Numbered from the stretch's first letter, positions 39,707 through 48,098 are shown. The stretch is DNA of 64,000 bases from Microbacterium ulmi (GCF_011759705.1 NZ_JAAOZF010000001.1:2404551-2468550); one strand, 5' to 3'. Translations and numbers: made by a program. Notes: generated by a model not told the origin, from the letters alone.

Positions 39707-40132
39707 CCTGATTCCCGCGTGTGCGGCTGTTCGGTGCATCTGCTGCGGATGGATGCGCCGCGGTTGCACGGAGGTGCCGCGGTCGTGCGGCCGGCGGGTT
39801 CGCGGCGCACGGAAGTGCCGCGGTCGTGTGGTCGCCGCGGGTTCCGGGCCGCAGGGCGATCGTGGTGCGGGCGCTGCATCCATGCCGTGGCCCGGTGCGG
39901 CGTGCGGCATCCTGATTCCTGCGTGTGCGGCTGTTCGGTGCATCTGCTGCGGATGGATGCGCCGCCCTCGCACGGATGTGGCGCGGTCGTGCGACCGGCG
40001 GGTCGCGTCGCACGGAAGTGCCGCGGTTATGTGGTCGGCGGCGGGCACGGGGCCGCGGCGTCGCACGGATGTGCCGCGGTCGTGCGACCGGGCGGGGCCG
40101 CGGCGGCGCACGGAGGTGCCGCGGTCGTGTGA
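39707..40132. repeat. Second repeat array sharing the 30-nt core
   Basis: Core copies lie at 39707-39736 and 39911-39940, each followed by the same GCATCTGCTGCGGATGGATG sequence. A different unit beginning GCACGGAGGTGCCGCGGTCG starts at 39766, 39807, 39970, 40010, 40063 and 40108, giving a core-unit-unit / core-unit-unit-unit-unit layout. Confidence 0.85.
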
Positions 40133-40273
40133 CCGGGCGGGGCCGCGGGGGTGCACAATCCGCGGTCCGCGTGATTGCGCAGCGCAGCGGGGACCCTCCC
40201 GAGGGCGTGACGGATGGATGCCGGCGGCCGACGTCGGGCGCGGCATCCCCGCATCGCACTCCATGCCTGCCCG

Positions 40274-40279
40274 TAGAAT
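40274..40279 (+). promoter_or_regulatory. -10 box TAGAAT of the CNNM operon
   Basis: It lies 10 nt before the leader-peptide ATG at 40290, giving a transcript with almost no 5' leader ahead of it. Confidence 0.45.
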
Positions 40280-40289
40280 GAGCGGCACG

Positions 40290-40358
40290 ATGGACGACCC
40301 TCCCAGTTGCAGACGCCGGCCCCACGAACCGACTCCCATCCACGGGGGTGATGCGTGA
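40290..40358 (+). CDS. Possible 22-residue leader peptide upstream of CNNM genes
   Basis: The ATG opens MDDPPSCRRRPHEPTP..., ending GGDA. Its TGA (40356-40358) overlaps the GTG (40355) and ATG (40358) of the CNNM gene. The acidic/proline N-terminus followed by an Arg run resembles MgtL, the Mg2+-sensing leader peptide of enterobacteria, in which such residues destabilise the ribosome. Because CNNM/CorC proteins handle Mg2+, an equivalent role is conceivable, but the evidence is only sequence and position. Confidence 0.4.
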   Translation: MDDPPSCRRRPHEPTPIHGGDA

Positions 40359-41683
40359 TGGACTACGTCATGCTGGCCGTGGGGCTCCTCCTGGTCATCG
40401 GCACGGGCCTGTTCGTCGCGTCCGAGTTCGCGCTCGTCAATCTCGACCGTGCCGACCTCGAAGCGCGGCGCGACCGCGGCGAGACGCGTCTCGGGCTGAC
40501 GATCGCGGCGCTGAAGATCACCTCGACGCACCTCTCGAGCGCGCAGCTGGGCATCACGCTCACGACGCTGCTGACGGGCTACACGATGGAGCCGGCGATC
40601 TCGAACCTCCTCGGACCCGTGCTCGCCGCATGGGGCGTTCCGCGTGCCGCGGTGAGCCCCATCGCGGTCTTCGTGGGCGTGGCGGTAGCCACGATCCTGT
40701 CGATGATCCTCGGCGAGCTCGTCCCGAAGAATTTCGCCCTCGCGCTTCCCCGGCAGACGGCGAAGCTCGTCATCCCCTTCCAGACGGCGTTCACGGTCGT
40801 GTTCCGACCGGCCATCTCCGTGCTCAACGGCAGCGCGAACGGCGTCCTGCGCGCGCTCGGGATCGAGCCGAAGGAGGAGCTTTCCGGAGCCCGGACGGCC
40901 GAGGAGCTCTCGAGCCTCGTGCGCCGCTCCGCGAGCGCCGGCGTGCTCGAGGAGGACACGGCATCCCTCCTCGACCGCAGCCTCACCTTCTCGCGCCTCA
41001 CGGCGGCCGACGTCATGACCCCTCGACCGAGCATCCATGCCGTCGCCGCCGGCGACTCGGCCAACGACGTCATCCAGCTCGCGCGCCGCACAGGACACAG
41101 CCGGTTCCCCGTGTACGACGACGACATGGACGACATCGTCGGCGTCGTGCATCTCAAAGCCGCCGTCGGGGTCCCGCGCGATCGCCGCGCCGACGTTCCC
41201 GCGGCGGCACTCGCGACCGAGCCCCTGCGCGTGCCTGAGGCCGTGCACCTCGACACGCTGATCTCGGAGCTCCGTGCCCGCGGCTATCAGATGGCGGTCG
41301 TCGTGGACGAGTACGGCGGCACTGCGGGCGTCGCGACGCTGGAGGACCTCGTCGAGGAGATCGTCGGCGAAGTCCTCGACGAGCACGACCGGCGGAAGGC
41401 CGGCATCGTCCGCGCGGGCGCCTCGGTGACGCTGCCGGGCGACCTGCGGCCCGACGAGGTGCTCGACCGCACGGGCATCCGCGTGCCCGAGGGCGACGTC
41501 TACGACACGGTCGGCGGCTTCGTCATGAGCGTGCTCGAGCGCATCCCCGCGGTCGGCGACGAGGTCGAGATCGAAGACGGGATGCTGCGGGTGCAGCGCA
41601 TGGACGGACGCAGGGTCGATCGGATCTCGTTCACCCCGCGACCGGCCGACGCCGACGCGGAGGGCGGTGACGGCGATGAGTGA
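40355..41683 (+). CDS. CNNM/CorC (HlyC) family membrane protein with DUF21, CBS pair and CorC domains
   Basis: A 442-residue protein. The N-terminal DUF21 transmembrane domain (about 1-190, with ASEFALVNLDRADLE and LGELVPKNFALALP) is followed by two CBS domains (about 215-340, RRTGHSRFPVYDDDMDDIVGVVHLK) and a C-terminal CorC/HlyC domain (about 350-430). Family members export or control Mg2+ (B. subtilis YhdP, S. aureus MpfA). GTG 40355 or ATG 40358 may start it; both overlap the leader-peptide stop. The next CNNM gene overlaps its end by 8 nt. Confidence 0.93.
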   Translation: MMDYVMLAVGLLLVIGTGLFVASEFALVNLDRADLEARRDRGETRLGLTIAALKITSTHLSSAQLGITLTTLLTGYTMEPAISNLLGPVLAAWGVPRAAVSPIAVFVGVAVATILSMILGELVPKNFALALPRQTAKLVIPFQTAFTVVFRPAISVLNGSANGVLRALGIEPKEELSGARTAEELSSLVRRSASAGVLEEDTASLLDRSLTFSRLTAADVMTPRPSIHAVAAGDSANDVIQLARRTGHSRFPVYDDDMDDIVGVVHLKAAVGVPRDRRADVPAAALATEPLRVPEAVHLDTLISELRARGYQMAVVVDEYGGTAGVATLEDLVEEIVGEVLDEHDRRKAGIVRAGASVTLPGDLRPDEVLDRTGIRVPEGDVYDTVGGFVMSVLERIPAVGDEVEIEDGMLRVQRMDGRRVDRISFTPRPADADAEGGDGDE

Positions 41684-42734
41684 CTGGGCCGGCATCGCAT
41701 GGCTGTTCGTCCTGCTGATCGCGAACGCGTTCTTCGTGGGCGCGGAGTTCGCGGTCATCTCGGCGCGCCGCTCGCAGATCGAGCCGCTCGCCGAGAAGGG
41801 CATCCGCTCGGCCAAGACGGCGCTGTACGCCATGGAGCACGCGACGCTCATGCTCGCGACGAGCCAGCTGGGCATCACGATCTGCTCGCTGCTGATCCTG
41901 AACGTCTCGGAGCCCGCGATCCACCACCTGCTCGCGGCGCCGCTCGGGCTCACGGGGTGGGGCGAGGCCGCGATCGACACGGTCGCGTTCGTCATCACCC
42001 TCGTCGTCGTATCGTACCTGCACGTCGTGTTCGGCGAGCTCGTGCCGAAGAACATCGCCTTCTCCGTGCCCGATCGCGCCGTGCTCATGCTGGCGGTGCC
42101 GCTCGTGTGGATCTCGAAGGTGTTCCACCCGCTCATCGTGTCGCTCAACTGGATCGCCAACCACACGCTGCGCCTGTTCCGCGTCGAGCCGAAGGACGAG
42201 GCCGCGTCGACCTTCACGCTCGACGAGGTCGCGACGATCGTCAACCAGTCCCGCATCGAAGGCGTCCTGGACGACGCCGCGGGAACGGTCGCGGCGGCCG
42301 TCGAGTTCACCGACAAGAAGGCGATGGATGTCGCGGTCCCGCTCGCCGACCTCGTGACGCTGCCCGAATCGACGACCCCCGACGAGATCGAGCGGGCCGT
42401 CGCGAAGCACGGCTTCTCGCGATACGTCATCGTCGGGTCAGACGGCGTGCCGCTCGGGTACGTGCACCTCAAGGACGTGCTGCGGGCCGCGGAGGGTCCG
42501 GATGCCGAGTCCGACGTCGTGCGTCCGATCGGCTCGCGCCGCATCCATCACATGGTGCCCGTGCTCGAGACGACCGATCTCGAGGACGCACTCGCGACGA
42601 TGCGCCGCGAGGGCCGTCACCTCGCGCAGGTGCGGGATGCCGCGGGTCGCACGACGGCCGTGCTCTTCCTCGAGGACATCATCGAGGAGCTCGTGGGCGA
42701 AGTGCAGGACGCGACGAGGCGTCGGATCTACTGA
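41676..42734 (+). CDS. Second CNNM-family membrane protein, lacking the CorC domain
   Basis: A 352-residue protein with the same DUF21 membrane domain (GAEFAVISARRSQIEPL, FGELVPKNIAFSVPD) and CBS pair (VAKHGFSRYVIVGSDGVPLGYVHLKD, AVLFLEDIIEELVGEV), but it stops right after the CBS region. It overlaps the first CNNM gene by 8 nt, so the two are coupled and may form a heterodimer, since the family works as dimers. GAGGGCGG lies ahead of the ATG. Confidence 0.92.
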   Translation: MSDWAGIAWLFVLLIANAFFVGAEFAVISARRSQIEPLAEKGIRSAKTALYAMEHATLMLATSQLGITICSLLILNVSEPAIHHLLAAPLGLTGWGEAAIDTVAFVITLVVVSYLHVVFGELVPKNIAFSVPDRAVLMLAVPLVWISKVFHPLIVSLNWIANHTLRLFRVEPKDEAASTFTLDEVATIVNQSRIEGVLDDAAGTVAAAVEFTDKKAMDVAVPLADLVTLPESTTPDEIERAVAKHGFSRYVIVGSDGVPLGYVHLKDVLRAAEGPDAESDVVRPIGSRRIHHMVPVLETTDLEDALATMRREGRHLAQVRDAAGRTTAVLFLEDIIEELVGEVQDATRRRIY

Positions 42735-43120
42735 CGCAGGCGCCGACGCGGCGCCGGCTCGGCTCAGCTTCGCCACGCGGGCTCGACCGACGATCGACGG
42801 CGACGCCACGCGGGCTCGACCGACGATCGACCCCGAACCGGCGCGGGCGCCGTGCTGGATCCGCCCGGCGGCGCGGCCTGGCTCGACGTCGCGGATGGTT
42901 GAGCCGAGCCGGGCTCGGCTCAGCGGTTCGCCTCGGCCCGGCTCCGCGGCGCCGACCTCGGCTCCAGTGGCCCGGCTCCGCGCCGCGCATGGCTGAGCCG
43001 CGCGGCATGGCTGAGTCGCGCTGCCCCCCGGCTCCGCGGCGCCGCACAGCTGAGCCGCGGCATGGCTGAGTCGCGCGGCCCTCGCCCACAGCGGCCCGGC
43101 TCCGCCGAGCCGGCCGCGGC
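42735..43120. other. Repeat-rich intergenic region
   Basis: It has a 28-nt direct repeat starting CGCCACGCGGGCTCGACCGA at 42771-42798 and 42804-42831, followed by many GCTGAGCCGCGGC / CCCGGCTCCGCGGC words (about 42897-43120) that can pair with one another. No gene is seen. It separates the CNNM genes from the convergent oxidoreductase and may terminate both. Confidence 0.7.
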
Positions 43121-44191
43121 TCAGCGGTGCGGCCGCGCGCGGAGGTACTGCGCCGGCCAGTAGTCCAGCTCGACGCCCAGCTCTGCGGAGGCGCGCAGCG
43201 CGAGGTGCGGGTCGCGCAGCCACTCGCGGCCGGCCATGATGGCGTCGGCGTCGCCCGCCTGCAGGATCGCCTCGGCCTGCGCGGCATCCGTGATGAGACC
43301 CACGGCGCTGACGGGGACGCCCGCCTCGCGGCGCACACGGGCGGCGAGCCCGACCTGGTAGCCCGGGCCGAGCTCGATGCGCTGGTGCGCGACGAGGCCG
43401 CCGCTGGAGATGTCGAAGAAGTCGGCGCCACGATCGGCGGCCCAGCGCGCGACGATGGCGGTCTCCTCGACGCTCCAGCCGCCCTCCGCCCAGTCGGTCG
43501 CGGAGAACCGCACGAACAGAGGAGCCTGGCGTGCGGCATCCCGCACCGCCTCGACGACCCGCAGGACGAGTCGCGCGCGGTTCTCGAGCGAGCCGCCGTA
43601 CTCGTCGTCGCGCCGGTTCGACAGGGGCGAGAGGAACTGGTGCAGGAGGTAGCCGTGCGCCGCATGGATCTCGAGCACGTCGAAGCCTGCGTCGACGGCC
43701 CGGCGCGCGGCGGCGGCGAAGTCGGCGACGACCTGCTCGATGCCGTCGCGGTCGAGCTCGACGGGCTCTGCGAAGCCCTCGAACGCGACGGCGGACGGGG
43801 CGACCGTCTGCCAGCCGCCGTCGTGGATCGGAACGCTGCCGTGGTGACCCGAGAACGGCGACCACGTCGACGCCTTGCGTCCCGCGTGCGCGAGCTGGAT
43901 GCCCGCGACGGCGCCGCGCGCGTGGACGGCGGCGACGATCGGAGCCCATGCGTCGCGCTGACCTGCGGTCCAGATGCCCGTGTCGTCCGGCGAGATCCGC
44001 CCCTCGGGAGAGACCGCGGTCGCCTCGGCCATCACGAGTCCCGCTCCGCCCGACGCGAACTGAGCGAGGTGCGTGTGGTGCCACTCCTGCGGAACGCCCT
44101 CGACGGCGCTGTACTGGCACATCGGCGACACCCAGAGCCGGTTGCGGAACGTGACGTCGCGGATCGCGTACGGGGAGAACAGCAGGCTCAT
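43121..44191 (-). CDS. Old yellow enzyme family NADH:flavin oxidoreductase (YqjM-like)
   Basis: A 356-residue FMN-dependent ene-reductase. The N-terminal WVSPMCQYSAVEG carries the YqjM-type cysteine, EIHAAHGYLLHQFLSPLSNRRDDEYGGSLENR holds the active-site His pair and substrate loop, and AGREWLRDP is the FMN-phosphate site. It reduces activated C=C bonds using NAD(P)H; the physiological substrate is unknown. It is divergent from the NAD(P)HX dehydratase gene across 33 nt. Confidence 0.93.
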   Translation of the reverse strand: MSLLFSPYAIRDVTFRNRLWVSPMCQYSAVEGVPQEWHHTHLAQFASGGAGLVMAEATAVSPEGRISPDDTGIWTAGQRDAWAPIVAAVHARGAVAGIQLAHAGRKASTWSPFSGHHGSVPIHDGGWQTVAPSAVAFEGFAEPVELDRDGIEQVVADFAAAARRAVDAGFDVLEIHAAHGYLLHQFLSPLSNRRDDEYGGSLENRARLVLRVVEAVRDAARQAPLFVRFSATDWAEGGWSVEETAIVARWAADRGADFFDISSGGLVAHQRIELGPGYQVGLAARVRREAGVPVSAVGLITDAAQAEAILQAGDADAIMAGREWLRDPHLALRASAELGVELDYWPAQYLRARPHR

Positions 44192-44212
44192 GGAGTGGCT
44201 CCCAAGCGGCGG

Positions 44213-44218
44213 TAGGGT
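44213..44218 (+). promoter_or_regulatory. -10 box TAGGGT, leaderless start
   Basis: Ends 6 nt before ATG 44225. A GTG directly after it at 44219 is too close to be used. Confidence 0.5.
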
Positions 44219-44224
44219 GTGGCC

Positions 44225-45070
44225 ATGGTCGAGGCCCGCACGTGGACGAGGGATGACGCGGCACGGTCCCTGCTCGGGCCAACCGCTTCGGATGACAAGT
44301 ATTCCCGAGGCGTCGTCGGGCTGCGCACCGGATCGGGGCAGTATCCCGGCGCCGCCGTCATCGGGGTCGAGGCCGCGTGGCGCACGGGTGTCGGGATGGT
44401 GCGGTACGTGGGCCCCACGCGCGCGTCCGACCTCGTGCTGCACAGACGCCCTGAGACCGTGACGGTGGACGGACGCGTGCAGGCCTGGGTCGTGGGCTCC
44501 GGGACGGATCCCGCGGAGCGGACGGATGCCGAGACCGCCGCGCTGCGCGGCATCCTGGCGGGCGAGGTCCCGGTCGTCGTCGACGCGGGGGCGCTCGGCC
44601 TCGCGATCGGGGCGTCCGCGCCGCTCGTCGTGACCCCGCACGACCGCGAGCACGTGCGCCTGCGCAGCGAGCTCGGCCTCGCCGACGCGGGACCCGACCG
44701 CGTGGCCGCAGCGTGCGAGACCGCGCGCGCGCTGGGCGGGACGGTGCTCCTCAAGGGCGCGGAGACGATCGTCGCCACTCCCGCCGGGTGGACCGCCCTC
44801 GTCGCCTCGGGCACGCCGTGGCTCGCGACGGCGGGCACGGGCGACGTGCTCGCGGGAGTCCTCGGCGGGCTCGTCGCGGTGGCCCAGGCGCACGGCGGGC
44901 CGCAGGATGACGAGGCCCTCGGCCCGCTCGCCGCATCCGCCGCGTGGCTGCACGGCCGCGCCGCGACGGTGGCCGCGGCATCCCTCGGCCCTGCGGGAGG
45001 GCCCATCACGGCGCTGGACGTCGCCGACTCGCTCCCCGGGATCGTGAGCGGCCTGCTCACGCGGCGCTGA
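44225..45070 (+). CDS. nnrD: ADP/ATP-dependent NAD(P)H-hydrate dehydratase
   Basis: A 281-residue carbohydrate-kinase-fold repair enzyme that restores damaged NAD(P)HX to NAD(P)H. Visible motifs are KYSRGVVGLRTGSGQYPGAAVIG (N-terminal), VVVDAGALGL, VLLKGAETIVATP and the catalytic TPWLATAGTGDVLAGVLGGL. It lacks the epimerase domain fused in E. coli NnrD. It is divergent from a flavin reductase, another NAD(P)H-linked gene. Confidence 0.93.
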   Translation: MVEARTWTRDDAARSLLGPTASDDKYSRGVVGLRTGSGQYPGAAVIGVEAAWRTGVGMVRYVGPTRASDLVLHRRPETVTVDGRVQAWVVGSGTDPAERTDAETAALRGILAGEVPVVVDAGALGLAIGASAPLVVTPHDREHVRLRSELGLADAGPDRVAAACETARALGGTVLLKGAETIVATPAGWTALVASGTPWLATAGTGDVLAGVLGGLVAVAQAHGGPQDDEALGPLAASAAWLHGRAATVAAASLGPAGGPITALDVADSLPGIVSGLLTRR

Positions 45071-45133
45071 GCCCTCGCTCCGCACGGCGAGCTCGGCGCG
45101 GACGGCGCACGGGGCCCGCGTCGGGACCGCCCG

Positions 45134-45139
45134 TAGGAT
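45134..45139 (+). promoter_or_regulatory. -10 box TAGGAT, leaderless start
   Basis: Ends 6 nt before GTG 45146. Confidence 0.5.
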
Positions 45140-45145
45140 GGGGGC

Positions 45146-46423
45146 GTGTCGAGGCGGGCGGTGCTGTGGATCGCGTTCGCCGTCGTGCACGTCGGCGTCG
45201 CGGTGCTCGGATTCCGGCTGCCGAACCAGCCGATGGGCGACGTCTACAACGTCTACGAGCGCTGGTCGGGGGCGTGGCTCCACGGGGGATACGTCGATCC
45301 GAGCTGGTACTCGATGGTCTCGGAGCGCACGCACGTCGGCTTCGTCGGGATCACCGAGCCGTGGGTGTACCCGCAGCTGGCGCTCGTGCCGATGCTCCTG
45401 GCCTGGCTGTTCGCGTGGGCAGGGGGCTACACGATCGGGTGGGCGATCCTCGTCACCGTCGCGGATGCCGCGGCCTTCGCGCTGCTCGTCGGCACCGGCC
45501 GCGCGACGGGCCGGACCGTCGCCGCGTGGTTCTGGCTGAGCTTCATCGCGCTCCTGGGCCCCGTCGGGATCTACCGGCTGGACGGCTTCACGGTGCCGCT
45601 CGCGATCGCGGGGTGCCTGTGGCTCGTCGGGCGCCCCTGGCTCGGGTCGGCGCTTCTGGCGATCGCGACGTGGATCAAGGTGTGGCCGGCCGCGCTCGTC
45701 GTCGCAGCCGTCGTCGCACTTCGACGCCGGCTGGTGGTCGTCGCGGCAGGGCTCGCGGTCTCGGCGGCGACGCTCCTGGTCGTCGTGGTGCTCGGCGGCG
45801 GCGCGCATGCCTTCGGCTTCATCGCCGACCAGTCCGACCGCGGCATCCAGCTCGAGGCGCCCGTCGGGACGCTCTATCTGTGGCAGGCGGTCGCGGGCGT
45901 CGCGGGCTCGTCCGTCTACTACGACTTCGACCTCATCACGTTCCAGGTGACGGGACCGCACGTCGACGCCGTCATCGCGGTCATGACTCCGCTGCAGATC
46001 CTCGCTGTGGTCGCGCTCGCGGCTCCGGGCGCGGTCAAGGTGTGGCGCGGCGCGAGCTTCGCGGCGCTGTTCCCGCGCCTGGCCCTGGGGCTCGTCCTCG
46101 CGTTCATCGTCTTCAACAAGGTCGGCTCGCCGCAGTACATGACGTGGATCGTCGCACCGCTCGTCGTCGGGATGGTCGTCGACCGCCGCCACTGGTGGGG
46201 TCCCGCGGCGCTCGCACTCGCGATCGCGTTCCTCACGCAGGCCGTCTACCCGCTCACCTACTGGCAGCTCGTCAGCGCGCAGCCCATCCCCGCGGCGCTC
46301 CTGACGGCGCGCAACGTGCTCCTGGTCGCGCTCTTCGCCTGGGTCGTCGTCATGATCGCGCGCGTCGCGCCGCACCCGCACGTCCACGCCCGGCTGCAGC
46401 GGCAGCGGGCCGCGGCATCCTGA
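45146..46423 (+). CDS. GT87-like polyprenyl-phosphate-dependent mannosyltransferase
   Basis: A 425-residue membrane protein with around ten helices. The loop after helix 1 (PMGDVYNVYERWSGAWLHGG) carries an Asp typical of GT-C enzymes, and YRLDGFTVPLAIAGCLWLVGRPWLGSALLAIATWIKVWPAALV is characteristic of the DUF2029/GT87 family. Family members add mannose from a lipid carrier outside the membrane, for example in PIM/lipomannan synthesis. The acceptor is unknown. Single gene, likely leaderless. Confidence 0.82.
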   Translation: MSRRAVLWIAFAVVHVGVAVLGFRLPNQPMGDVYNVYERWSGAWLHGGYVDPSWYSMVSERTHVGFVGITEPWVYPQLALVPMLLAWLFAWAGGYTIGWAILVTVADAAAFALLVGTGRATGRTVAAWFWLSFIALLGPVGIYRLDGFTVPLAIAGCLWLVGRPWLGSALLAIATWIKVWPAALVVAAVVALRRRLVVVAAGLAVSAATLLVVVVLGGGAHAFGFIADQSDRGIQLEAPVGTLYLWQAVAGVAGSSVYYDFDLITFQVTGPHVDAVIAVMTPLQILAVVALAAPGAVKVWRGASFAALFPRLALGLVLAFIVFNKVGSPQYMTWIVAPLVVGMVVDRRHWWGPAALALAIAFLTQAVYPLTYWQLVSAQPIPAALLTARNVLLVALFAWVVVMIARVAPHPHVHARLQRQRAAAS

Positions 46424-46449
46424 TCCGTCATCGAACCCGGGAGGTTCCC

Positions 46450-46767
46450 ATGCTCGTCGCCTTCTCCGTCGCACCGAGCGGCACCGGACGCGCGGACGGC
46501 TCCGTGCACGACGCCGTCGCAGCGGCCGTGCGGGTCGTCCGCGACAGCGGTCTGCCGCACCGCACGACCTCGATGTTCACCGAGATCGAGGGGGAGTGGG
46601 ATGCCGTCTTCGAGGTCGTGCGCCTCGCGACCGAAGCGGTGCTGCCGTTCGGCTCCCGCGTCTCGCTCGTGCTCAAGGCCGACATCCGCCCCGGGTATAC
46701 GGGCGAGCTCGACGCGAAGGTCGAGCGCCTGGAGCGGGCGCTCGCGGCTTCCCCGGACGACGCCTGA
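46450..46767 (+). CDS. Thiamine-binding (MTH1187/YkoF-like) protein
   Basis: A 105-residue ferredoxin-like protein of the MTH1187 family: MLVAFSVAPSGTGRADGSVHDAVAAAVRVVRDSGL, then FTEIEGEWDAVFEVVRLATEAV and VLKADIRPGYTGELDAKVERLE. Relatives bind thiamine or its pyrimidine part. GGGAGG lies 5 nt before the ATG. It lies 26 nt behind the mannosyltransferase and may be co-transcribed with it, although no functional link is evident. Confidence 0.88.
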   Translation: MLVAFSVAPSGTGRADGSVHDAVAAAVRVVRDSGLPHRTTSMFTEIEGEWDAVFEVVRLATEAVLPFGSRVSLVLKADIRPGYTGELDAKVERLERALAASPDDA

Positions 46768-46813
46768 CCTCCCGCCGCGGCGGACGCGACGGCGAACAGC
46801 GCGGGAGCGGGTC

Positions 46814-46827
46814 TCGAATCGATTCGA
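46814..46827. promoter_or_regulatory. Perfect 14-nt palindrome TCGAATCGATTCGA in MFS promoter
   Basis: It lies 20 nt before the TAGCAT -10 box, over the expected -35 region, in an AT-richer patch. It could be the operator for the exporter gene; no regulator gene is adjacent. Confidence 0.4.
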
Positions 46828-46847
46828 CAGGATGCCGCGGCCGGCGC

Positions 46848-46853
46848 TAGCAT
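46848..46853 (+). promoter_or_regulatory. -10 box TAGCAT, leaderless start
   Basis: Ends 6 nt before GTG 46860. Confidence 0.5.
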
Positions 46854-46859
46854 GACCGC

Positions 46860-48098
46860 GTGACCTCGTCGAGCGCCCGTCCGCGCGCAGCCGCGCCCGC
46901 GCTGCTGTCCCTCGCGATCGGGAGCTTCGGCATCGGCATGACGGAGTTCGTCGTCATGGGCCTGCTTCCGAACATCGCGCAGGACCTCCTGCCGGCGCAG
47001 TGGGCGGCGAGCCCCGAGCACGCGATCGCCCAGACGGGCTGGCTCATCAGCCTGTATGCGCTGGGAGTCGTGATCGGCGCGCCGACGATCGCCGGGTCTG
47101 TCGCCCGCTTTCCGCGGCATCGCGTCATGGTGTGCCTCGCCCTCGCGCTCACGCTCTTCAACGCGCTGACGTTCCTGCTCCCGTCGTTCGGGCTGGTCGC
47201 GGCATCCCGGTTGCTTGCGGGCCTTCCGCACGGCGCCTACTTCGGGATCGGCGCACTCGTCGCGGCGGACGCCCTCGGACCGGGCAAGCGCGCGAAGGGC
47301 GTCGCGTTCGTCCTGACGGGGCTCACGATCGCGAACGTCGTCGGCGTGCCGCTGGGCACGTTCCTCGGGCAGCAGGTGGGATGGCGTGCCGCGTTCGTCG
47401 TCGTCGCGTCGATCTTCGCCCTCGCGACCGTCTGCATCGCACTGTTCGTCCCCGCGCACGCGGGCGACCCCGCACGCACTCTCCGGGCCGAGCTCAAGGT
47501 CTTCCGCATCGGGCAGGTGTGGCTCGCGCTCGGCGTCGGCGCGATCGGGTTCGGCGGGTTCTTCGCGGTCTACAGCTACGTCGCGCCGATGGTGACCGAG
47601 GTCGCCGGATCGCCGGAGTGGGTCGTGCCCATCGTGCTCGTGCTCATGGGCGTCGGGATGACGATCGGCAACCTCGTGGGGGGCCACCTCGCCGACGTCG
47701 ACCTGAAGCGCACGCTCGTGGGAGGGCTCCTCGCCCTCGCCCTCGTGCTCGCGCTCCTGGCCGTGACGTCGCACTGGATCTGGGCCCTGGGGTTCTTCGT
47801 GTTCGCGACGGGCTTCGTCTCATCGGTGCTGAGCCCGACGATCCAGACGCGCCTCATGGACGTCGCGCAGGACAACCAGTCGATCGCGGCGGCGCTGAAC
47901 CACTCCGCCCTCAACATCGGCAACAGCCTGGGCGCGTTCCTCGGGGGCGTCGTCATCGCGCTGGGGCTCGGGTTCGTCGCGCCCGCGTGGGTCGGCGTCG
48001 CGCTCGCGCTCTCGGGCCTCGGGATCGCGCTCGCGAGCCTCGCGACAGAGCGTGCGCGCGCGGCCTCGGCCGTCCGCCGACCCGCCGCCGACGGATGA
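46860..48098 (+). CDS. MFS transporter, DHA1/AraJ-type exporter
   Basis: A 412-residue protein with twelve membrane helices. The N-terminal FGIGMTEFVVMGLLPNIAQDL and the helix 4-5 stretch RLLAGLPHGAYFGIGALVAADALGPGKRAKGVAFVLTGLTIANVVGVPLGTFLGQ are typical of the AraJ/YdhP/sugar- and drug-efflux branch. The substrate is unknown. It is likely regulated through the palindrome at 46814. Confidence 0.92.
   Translation: MTSSSARPRAAAPALLSLAIGSFGIGMTEFVVMGLLPNIAQDLLPAQWAASPEHAIAQTGWLISLYALGVVIGAPTIAGSVARFPRHRVMVCLALALTLFNALTFLLPSFGLVAASRLLAGLPHGAYFGIGALVAADALGPGKRAKGVAFVLTGLTIANVVGVPLGTFLGQQVGWRAAFVVVASIFALATVCIALFVPAHAGDPARTLRAELKVFRIGQVWLALGVGAIGFGGFFAVYSYVAPMVTEVAGSPEWVVPIVLVLMGVGMTIGNLVGGHLADVDLKRTLVGGLLALALVLALLAVTSHWIWALGFFVFATGFVSSVLSPTIQTRLMDVAQDNQSIAAALNHSALNIGNSLGAFLGGVVIALGLGFVAPAWVGVALALSGLGIALASLATERARAASAVRRPAADG

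Larger units (their letters stand above)
39585..40289. other. Non-coding region with the second repeat array
   Basis: Between the AbiEi-like gene and the CNNM leader there is no credible gene. It carries two further copies of the 30-nt core inside a roughly 60-nt duplication and six copies of a 25-nt GCACGGAGGTGCCGCGGTCG-type unit. Base composition leaves long frames open on both strands. Confidence 0.7.

Noticed and set aside
43121..46474. 1117-codon minus-strand frame extending the flavin reductase
   Set aside because: The reductase domain begins at 44191. The upstream part is antisense to the dehydratase and mannosyltransferase genes and is low-complexity.
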